Program-made: the position numbers and the translations under genes | Shown here: positions 14,744 through 19,741 of the stretch, one piece after another | How positions within the stretch are numbered: position 1 is the stretch's first letter | Layout: each line of letters begins with the position of its first letter | Assembly: GCA_002452295.1 (NCBI GenBank) | Contig: DKEX01000020.1 | Span: forward strand, 20,103-39,843 | Length of the DNA stretch: 19,741 nucleotides | Reading direction: 5' to 3' | From: Firmicutes bacterium UBA6811 | GTDB taxonomy: Bacteria; Bacillota; SHA-98; UBA4971 | The notes under the pieces: generated by a model | Database searches by the model: none | What the model saw: only the letters and a program-made list of their open reading frames with translations | Told to the model about the DNA's origin: nothing

Positions 14744-15206
14744 CTAGGCAAAGACGAATATGATGAGGACATAGGCGCCCAGGGTCCCGTTCTTTAGTGA
14801 TTGACGGGCCCTTGTGGGTCTGCAATATCGTAGCGTACACCCCCGTGATGAGGCCGAGATGGGGAAGGGATCCCGGGAACGTGATGGGAGTCTAGAATGC
14901 GGCGACAGCGACCTTGTAGAGCACCATAATACCCATTCTCAGTGGCAACGATGCGATGCCGAACGTTGGCCTGAGACTATCCCGCCAATATGCCTGCGTG
15001 CTCATTTGCGCGTCGCACGACGAGTTGACTGGGGTGTCTCCGGTCACCCCGGCCTCCCGCGCGACAACAGACCAAACGCTGATCCACGTGGATAGCACGA
15101 GAAAGTGGATGGTCGCCCTTCTCCAGCTCCGATCGCCCTGAATGCGCTCAAAGAACGCATCGGGGTTAAGCACAACCGACAGCAGGTCCCGCAGAAGAGC
15201 ATTCAT
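14744..15206 (-). pseudogene. Decayed Yip1-like membrane protein gene
   Basis: The reading begins at ATG 15206 with a strong GGAGG-rich ribosome site and gives MNALLRDLLSVVLNPDAFFE, the usual opening of bacterial Yip1-domain proteins, then a membrane helix (IHFLVLSTWISVWSVV) and FGIASLPLRMGIMVLYKV. It stops at a TAG (14894-14892). Reading on in the same frame continues with GLITGVYATILQTHKGPSIT, and after a one-base shift in an A-run the next frame ends KNGTLGAYVLIIFVFA and a stop at 14744, a typical Yip1 C-terminal end. One nonsense codon plus one frameshift indicate a pseudogene; sequencing error is possible for the shift. The first 104 codons could still be expressed as a fragment. Confidence 0.6.
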
Positions 15207-15238
15207 GCTCCTCTCCCTCCCCCTAAGTGAGGGTGCAA

Positions 15239-15346
15239 GAGACCGTTGATTTTCTCCAGTAGCTACCAGTTCGGCCGTGGGCGGCGACCGTTTTCCGGGA
15301 TTCCACCGAGCTGCGTTGCCATAAAGTGGAGGAAATCAACAGTCTC
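15239..15346. repeat. Inverted-terminus element, copy B (108 nt)
   Basis: The arms 15239-15260 and 15325-15346 are inverted repeats matching at 19 of 22 positions. Length and internal order equal copy A. Relative to A, two stem positions on the left (GTCGG to GTTGA) change together with their partners on the right (CCGAC to TCAAC), so pairing is kept. It ends about 32 nt upstream of the Yip1-like pseudogene start, in its 5' leader or promoter region. Confidence 0.65.
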
Positions 15347-15382
15347 GTTCGCAAGCCTGTGCCAGTTTACCAATGCGCCCGC

Positions 15383-15436
15383 GGTTGCCGGTGCTCGCGC
15401 TCCGGGTTGCCGGGTTGCCGGTGCTCGCGCTTCCGG
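15383..15436. repeat. Tandem direct repeat, 30-nt period
   Basis: GGTTGCCGGTGCTCGCGC occurs at 15383 and again at 15413, each followed by TCCGG or TTCCGG, giving about 1.8 copies of a 30-nt unit. The GGTTGCCGGTG core also appears in both arms of the palindromic element at 14518-14711. It lies about 180 nt past the end of the substrate-binding-protein gene. The rest of 15347-15613 shows no gene or T-tailed terminator. Confidence 0.6.
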
Positions 15437-15613
15437 TCGGGTGCGGGCGGGCGGGCCCAGAGAGGTCGGCGCCGCATCGTCCATCGCATGGCGATTTCGG
15501 ATGGCGACGCGCGCGGCACGCCCGCGCCCCATGGGAGCCTGCACCATACATCGAATAGATACCCGGCGGCGCACACAGCATGGCACCTGTGTGGCGCCGG
15601 GCTTACGCCCAAA

Positions 15614-16903
15614 TCACCGGACCTCCGCAGCGTACTCCTTGACCTCCACGAAGTCGCCGCCCTTCACCTGGAAGACGTAGATGCTCGCGCCAACCACGTC
15701 GCCCTTGGCGTTGAAGCTCACTGGGAACCCCAGTATCCCCTTATACTCACGGGTGTTATGGACGGCTTCCAGCACCGCGGCGCGCGTGAGCCCTGCGGGG
15801 TTGTTCGCGGCGGCCTTCCTCATGGCCTCTATCAGGATCTTCGTTGCCTCGTAGCTCTGCCCGGAGAAGATGCTCATGGCGCCGTACTTGCCCTCGAACT
15901 TCTTGATGAAGCCCTCCGCCTCGGGCACGTCCTTGATGTCGCGGCCTATGGCTGTCACATACATGCCCTCGGCCGCTCCGCCCGCACCCGCGATGAGCTG
16001 GTCTCTCTCCTTGAGGCCGTCCCCCCCCATCAGCTTGGGCCGAAGCCCGAGTCCCACGGCCTGCTTGATGAGGGCCGCGGCCTGGGCGGGGTTCGGGAGC
16101 CCGAGGTATAGAAGGTCCGGCGAGACGGCCTTGACCATCGTCAGGATGGGCGAGAAATCCCTGTCCTCGGGGATTATCTGGCCCCGCGTGACCTTGACGC
16201 CTGCCTTCTCGAGCGCCGCTGCGACCTGATCGGCCAGGCCCTGGCCGTACGCGCCTTTGTCGTCGATCATGTAGACGTTCTTCGCGCCAAGCTCCTCCAC
16301 CATGAACCGCGCTGCCGCCGGCCCCTGGGCGTCGTCCCTCGGGCATATCCTGTGCATGACCTTGTACCCGAGTTCGGTCAGGGACGGGTTCGTGGCCGAC
16401 TGGCTGATGAGCACGAGACCGGCCCTCTGGTAGGTGGGCAGGGCAGCGTTGACGGCGCCGCTGTTCATCGGCCCCACCACGCCCAGCACGCTCCTATCCA
16501 TGGAGAACTTGTCGGCCACGATGACCGCGCGCGACGGATCGCCTGCGTCGTCCCCGACAACGACCTCGATCTTCCGGCCACCCACACCGCCTTCGGCGTT
16601 CGCCTCATCCACGGCCATCCGGATGGCGTTGAGTGAGTCGAGGCCGATCTTGGAAAGGTCGCCGGTGAACGGCCCCGCGGCGCCTATCTTGACCGGCGGC
16701 AGATCCTTGCCGAAGGCAAGGCCCGCGCCGACGGCGAGGACGAGCAAGGCCAGGACCGCCAGGCACACCGCGCTGCGACCGCCTGCAGCCACCCTGGCCA
16801 GGCTCATCTTCGTGCTCGTCCCCGTCCTCGTCCCCGTCCGCATCCTCATCCTCACTCTGCTCTCTACCCTCTCCTCGTCCCGACGCGAAACCACCAGCTT
16901 CAT
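15614..16903 (-). CDS. Branched-chain-amino-acid-type ABC transporter substrate-binding protein
   Basis: The protein is 429 aa. The mature part (from about residue 66, DLPPVKIGAAGPFTGDLSKIG) is a type I periplasmic-binding-protein fold of the LivJ/LivK group (Peripla_BP_6), with VGGRKIEVVVGDDAGDPSRA, GVVGPMNSGAV and GLVLISQSATNPSLTE as typical landmarks. A hydrophobic signal segment spans about 43-63; no lipobox cysteine is seen. The start ATG at 16903 is supported by AAGGAGGT 9 nt upstream, which leaves a 32-residue Arg/Thr/Gly-rich leader (RMRMRTGTRTGTST) before a second ATG (codon 33). It follows the AOR gene by 25 nt. No permease or ATPase partner is in view, so ligand and partners are unknown. 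Confidence 0.92.
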   Translation of the reverse strand: MKLVVSRRDEERVESRVRMRMRTGTRTGTSTKMSLARVAAGGRSAVCLAVLALLVLAVGAGLAFGKDLPPVKIGAAGPFTGDLSKIGLDSLNAIRMAVDEANAEGGVGGRKIEVVVGDDAGDPSRAVIVADKFSMDRSVLGVVGPMNSGAVNAALPTYQRAGLVLISQSATNPSLTELGYKVMHRICPRDDAQGPAAARFMVEELGAKNVYMIDDKGAYGQGLADQVAAALEKAGVKVTRGQIIPEDRDFSPILTMVKAVSPDLLYLGLPNPAQAAALIKQAVGLGLRPKLMGGDGLKERDQLIAGAGGAAEGMYVTAIGRDIKDVPEAEGFIKKFEGKYGAMSIFSGQSYEATKILIEAMRKAAANNPAGLTRAAVLEAVHNTREYKGILGFPVSFNAKGDVVGASIYVFQVKGGDFVEVKEYAAEVR

Positions 16904-16928
16904 CTCTCCTCTACCTCCTTATGCCTTG

Positions 16929-18848
16929 TCACTGGACTATCGGCACGCCCCGATCTGCCAGGCGTCTTGCCCACTCATCAAGCCCCAGCCCTCTCAACGT
17001 GGACGCGGTCGGGACCCCGGTCGCCACATCCCATCCCCTGGCCTCGTAATACTCGTCAAGCATCTCGTCAAGGGCGACAGTGCTGCCGCTCGTGGCACCG
17101 CACCCGGCGGGCATCGGCTCCTCCCGAAAGCGCCTCGGGAGGGTGTCGTCCGCCCTTCTGACCCCGAGCGCCGTGATGAAGCATCGCTCGAGGTTCACGA
17201 TGCGCTCGCACGCCGCCTGCACCTCCGCCCCGTCGAAGTCGAAGCCGGTGGCGGCCCGCAGCATGGCGGCCGCGTCGTCGAACGGCAGGACCTCCATGTT
17301 CACGATGGTGTTCTTGCACGCATCGAGCGAGTCGGCGAGGGCGCATAGCTCCTCGAAGTGCCTTACGACCCGGCCCTTCCCCCTGTGCTCCAGCCTGAAG
17401 GCGGACTCCCTCGCCCCGAACCTTCGCATCCCCGCCTCCGCGTCCTGCGTGAACTCGAAGGACGGCTCCGACCGGAGGTGGTCGCCGCCGCGGCTCGCGA
17501 CGGCGTTGCCCAGCGCGTAACCCTTGACGCCCCTGGGATCGGCCATGAAGATCTCCAGGCCCTTCACGTGCATCGCCAGGTCCTCGCTACCCCGGCCGAT
17601 CTTGCGCGCCGCTGCGCGGACGCCGTCTGCAAGGACGTCCCCGAAACCCTCGCGCGACGCGATCTTGCGGACCAGGGCCTGCAAGGCGCCGACGTTTCCC
17701 CAGGTGAGGTCGAGCCCGTCGGCCTCCTCGCGCGAGACCATCCCGCGCTCGAAGCACTCCATGACGAAGGACACGCACTCCGCCGTGGCGATGGCGTCCA
17801 TCCCGGCGCGGTTGCAGATGTCGAGCGTGGCGAGGCCTGCCTCGAGGTCGCCCACGCCGACCCGCGATGTGAAGGCCGCGAGGCCCTCGAACTCCGGCCC
17901 CTCGCTTCTGAGGCCGGCGTAAGGTCCGGACTTCACCTCAAAGAACCTGCTGCACGGGATGGTGCACGAAAAGCATGCCTTGCCTTTCACCCTGAGGCGG
18001 GCGGCAAGCCTCTCGCCGCTTACCTCGGCGGCGTGCTCGAACCTCCCCGTCTCGAAGTGGCGGGTGGCGAGGCACCCGGCGGCGTTGAGGGCTGAAACGA
18101 GCCTCGTGGTGCCCAGGGCGACCCTGGTCCTGTACTCCGGATGGTTCAAGATCCGGGCATCCAGCGCCCTGATGAGGTCGAGGAACTCCTCGGGACGGGT
18201 GACCTCGAGGGGCCTCGTGCCGCGAACGACGATCGCCTTGAGGCCCTTCGACGCCATCACCGCACCCATCCCGGTCCGTGCTGCGGCGCGCACGAGGCTG
18301 CAGAAGATGCCCGAGAACCTGACCCCGCGCTCGGCGGCCGGGCCGATGCATGCGACCTGCGCGCGGCGGCCGTGCCGCGCGAGCAGCGCCTCTTGCGTCT
18401 CCCATACGTCGAGGCCCGCGAGGTCCGGGGCGGGAACGACCTCGGCTCCGTCGTCGGATATGAAGAGATACGAAAGCCTGTCCCCCCGTCCGCGCACGAT
18501 AACCTGGTCGTACCCGGCGAACTTGAGCTCCGGGCCGAAGAACCCGCCGGCGTTGGAGTCCCCGAGTATGCCGGTCTGGGGCGATTTTGAGGTGAAGTTC
18601 ACCCGTGCAGCGCCGGGGAAGAGCGTGCCGTCGAGGGGGCCGACTCCGACGATGAGGACGTTGTCCGGGGACAGCGGATCGACGTCCAGGTCTATCTCGC
18701 GAACGAGCCGCGCGACGTTGAGCCCGCGTCCGCCGATATACTGCCTCGCATCCCCCGTGTCGAGCGCCTCTGTTGAGACCCCGTCTACGCCTCCGCCCGC
18801 ACTGAGGTCAACCTTCAGCATTCTTCCTGCATAACTGAAGAATCTCAT
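16929..18848 (-). CDS. aor: Aldehyde:ferredoxin oxidoreductase (tungsten/molybdenum, AOR family)
   Basis: The protein is 639 aa. It would oxidise an aldehyde to a carboxylate, or the reverse, with ferredoxin as electron partner, in the cytoplasm. The N-terminal domain has YIGGRGLNVARLV (about 37-49) and GDSNAGGFFGPELKFAGYD (about 96-114), which help bind the bis-pterin cofactor. The [4Fe-4S] ligands are C292, C295 and C299 (CFSCTIPC) plus C511 in DSLDAC, matching the Pyrococcus AOR spacing. Start: ATG at 18848 with AGGAGG about 9 nt upstream; a longer frame to 18902 lacks family sequence. It lies 62 nt after the ferredoxin-fusion gene and 25 nt before the substrate-binding protein. The substrate cannot be read from sequence. 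Confidence 0.93.
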   Translation of the reverse strand: MRFFSYAGRMLKVDLSAGGGVDGVSTEALDTGDARQYIGGRGLNVARLVREIDLDVDPLSPDNVLIVGVGPLDGTLFPGAARVNFTSKSPQTGILGDSNAGGFFGPELKFAGYDQVIVRGRGDRLSYLFISDDGAEVVPAPDLAGLDVWETQEALLARHGRRAQVACIGPAAERGVRFSGIFCSLVRAAARTGMGAVMASKGLKAIVVRGTRPLEVTRPEEFLDLIRALDARILNHPEYRTRVALGTTRLVSALNAAGCLATRHFETGRFEHAAEVSGERLAARLRVKGKACFSCTIPCSRFFEVKSGPYAGLRSEGPEFEGLAAFTSRVGVGDLEAGLATLDICNRAGMDAIATAECVSFVMECFERGMVSREEADGLDLTWGNVGALQALVRKIASREGFGDVLADGVRAAARKIGRGSEDLAMHVKGLEIFMADPRGVKGYALGNAVASRGGDHLRSEPSFEFTQDAEAGMRRFGARESAFRLEHRGKGRVVRHFEELCALADSLDACKNTIVNMEVLPFDDAAAMLRAATGFDFDGAEVQAACERIVNLERCFITALGVRRADDTLPRRFREEPMPAGCGATSGSTVALDEMLDEYYEARGWDVATGVPTASTLRGLGLDEWARRLADRGVPIVQ

Positions 18849-18910
18849 GGGCCCTTGCCTCCTGCCCTGCCCTGCTCTACCCCGCTCCGACCTGCCTGGC
18901 ACTGCATCAG

Positions 18911-19723
18911 CTATTCCGACTTAGCCGTGGCCCCGGGCCGCGGCGGGTCGGCGGATTTGCCTGATGTGCAGCCCGCGCCGTGGGTTTGCACCCGGTCCGC
19001 CGCGCCGGCGAGACCGTACGAAATGGCCCCGGTGGGGCACCTCTTCACGCACTCCGGGTCCCCGCCGCAAAGGTCGCAGATGAGCGGCGCCCCCGTCTCG
19101 GGATGCAAGGTGATGACGCCGAAGGGACACGCGTCCGCGCACGCGCCACACCCGCCACACAGGGCCTCGTCCACAACGACGCACCTGGTTTCAGGGTCCC
19201 GCGAGAGGGCCTCGTCGGGGCATGCCTCCACGCACCTCGCGTTTCCGCACTGCCTGCAAACGAGGGGACGGTCGATGCCCTCTTCGTCGATCTTGTCCAC
19301 GTGTATCCGCGACAGCCGGTCAGAGAACTTCCGCTCGTGCGTGAAGCTGCAGATAAGCTCGCACGCCCGGCAGCCCGCGCAGAGCTTTTCGTTCACGAGC
19401 ATCCTGGGACGCAGGCCGCGCGGGCCGTGCCCCGTCCTTCCCCCACCCGCCGATCCGCCGACCCTCTCGATGCGGAATATGACCATACCGTTTGGATCAG
19501 GGCACGCGACCCGGACGGTGTCCGAGAGCCAGCCGTTGTCTTCGACGATGTTCCGCTCCTTTGCCGGGAGCATCGGAAGAATGCTCTGGAGCGCCCACAA
19601 GCACATGTACTTTCCGTCAGGGATCGTGATGCGCCCGCCGCTCACCTCGAAGTAGTCCCCGACATGCATCGGGAGATCACAGAATCCCCGAATCTCGTCA
19701 ACTACTACCCTGAGATCATACAT
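18911..19723 (-). CDS. TIGR04076 domain fused to a four-cluster ferredoxin
   Basis: The protein is 270 aa. Residues 1 to about 88 (YDLRVVVDEIRGFCDLPMHVGDYFEVSGG...KYMCLWALQSILPMLPAKE) match the small TIGR04076 family of unknown function. After a Gly/Arg-rich linker (about 89-107), the rest is a ferredoxin of the type paired with AOR and other oxidoreductases, with sixteen cysteines in four sets: 115/118/121/125, 156/159/164/168, 189/192/195/199 and 216/219/225/229, enough for four [4Fe-4S] clusters. It probably carries electrons to or from AOR. The ATG at 19723 has GGAGG about 11 nt upstream, but the frame stays open to the window edge, so a longer N-terminus cannot be excluded. Confidence 0.88.
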   Translation of the reverse strand: MYDLRVVVDEIRGFCDLPMHVGDYFEVSGGRITIPDGKYMCLWALQSILPMLPAKERNIVEDNGWLSDTVRVACPDPNGMVIFRIERVGGSAGGGRTGHGPRGLRPRMLVNEKLCAGCRACELICSFTHERKFSDRLSRIHVDKIDEEGIDRPLVCRQCGNARCVEACPDEALSRDPETRCVVVDEALCGGCGACADACPFGVITLHPETGAPLICDLCGGDPECVKRCPTGAISYGLAGAADRVQTHGAGCTSGKSADPPRPGATAKSE

Positions 19724-19741
19724 CGCCTTCAGCGCCTCCAG

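Noticed and set aside
15079..15094. A third parS-like palindrome (ATCCACGTGGAT core)
   Set aside because: Four outer positions differ from the parS pattern and it lies within the Yip1-like pseudogene; the CACGTG core alone is common.

Overview
The window comes from a GC-rich, spore-forming-lineage, probably anaerobic member of the Bacillota. The basis is the gene set: YyaC-type spore protein, YkuS and YkvI homologues, DUF4446, bactofilin plus M23 peptidase, a VanW/G5 protein, a perfect Noc-type palindrome, parS sites, and an aldehyde:ferredoxin oxidoreductase with a multi-cluster ferredoxin. Nearly every gene is on the minus strand; only yyaC is on the plus strand. Several of these genes and sites usually lie close to the chromosomal replication origin in Bacillota, so an origin-proximal location is likely (inference). 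Genus or species cannot be named.

Layout from right to left, the direction of most transcription. (1) 19723-15614: a probable operon of a TIGR04076-ferredoxin fusion, a tungsten/molybdenum aldehyde ferredoxin oxidoreductase (AOR) and a branched-chain-amino-acid-type substrate-binding protein. (2) 15613-13310: a long, essentially gene-free stretch. It holds a tandem repeat, two copies of a 108-nt inverted-terminus element, a decayed Yip1-like gene, a 194-bp imperfect palindrome, two parS-like sites and one perfect Noc-binding palindrome. No parA, parB or noc gene is in view. (3) 13309-9591: DUF4446 protein, a 590-bp spacer, then M23 peptidase, bactofilin, phosphoribosyltransferase and YkuS, all co-oriented. 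(4) 8933-9571 on the plus strand: YyaC-like spore protein with a TTG start. (5) 8590-7460: YkvI-like transporter. (6) 7311-1: a promoter-led run of a tail-anchored TPR protein, a VanW/G5 protein and the F1Fo ATP synthase operon atpZ-I-B-E-F-(H)A-G-D. The left window edge cuts atpD.

The most notable gene is the ATP synthase alpha subunit. It carries an N-terminal extension that reads as the C-terminal half of the delta subunit, while no separate delta gene and no delta N-terminal domain lie between atpF and atpA. The peripheral stalk would then be joined covalently to one end of each alpha chain. The c subunit also has a second carboxylate (D30) in helix 1 opposite the ion-binding E63. The origin-type noncoding segment is the other part worth study: segregation sites, a nucleoid-occlusion site and two families of structured repeats lie within about 2 kb.
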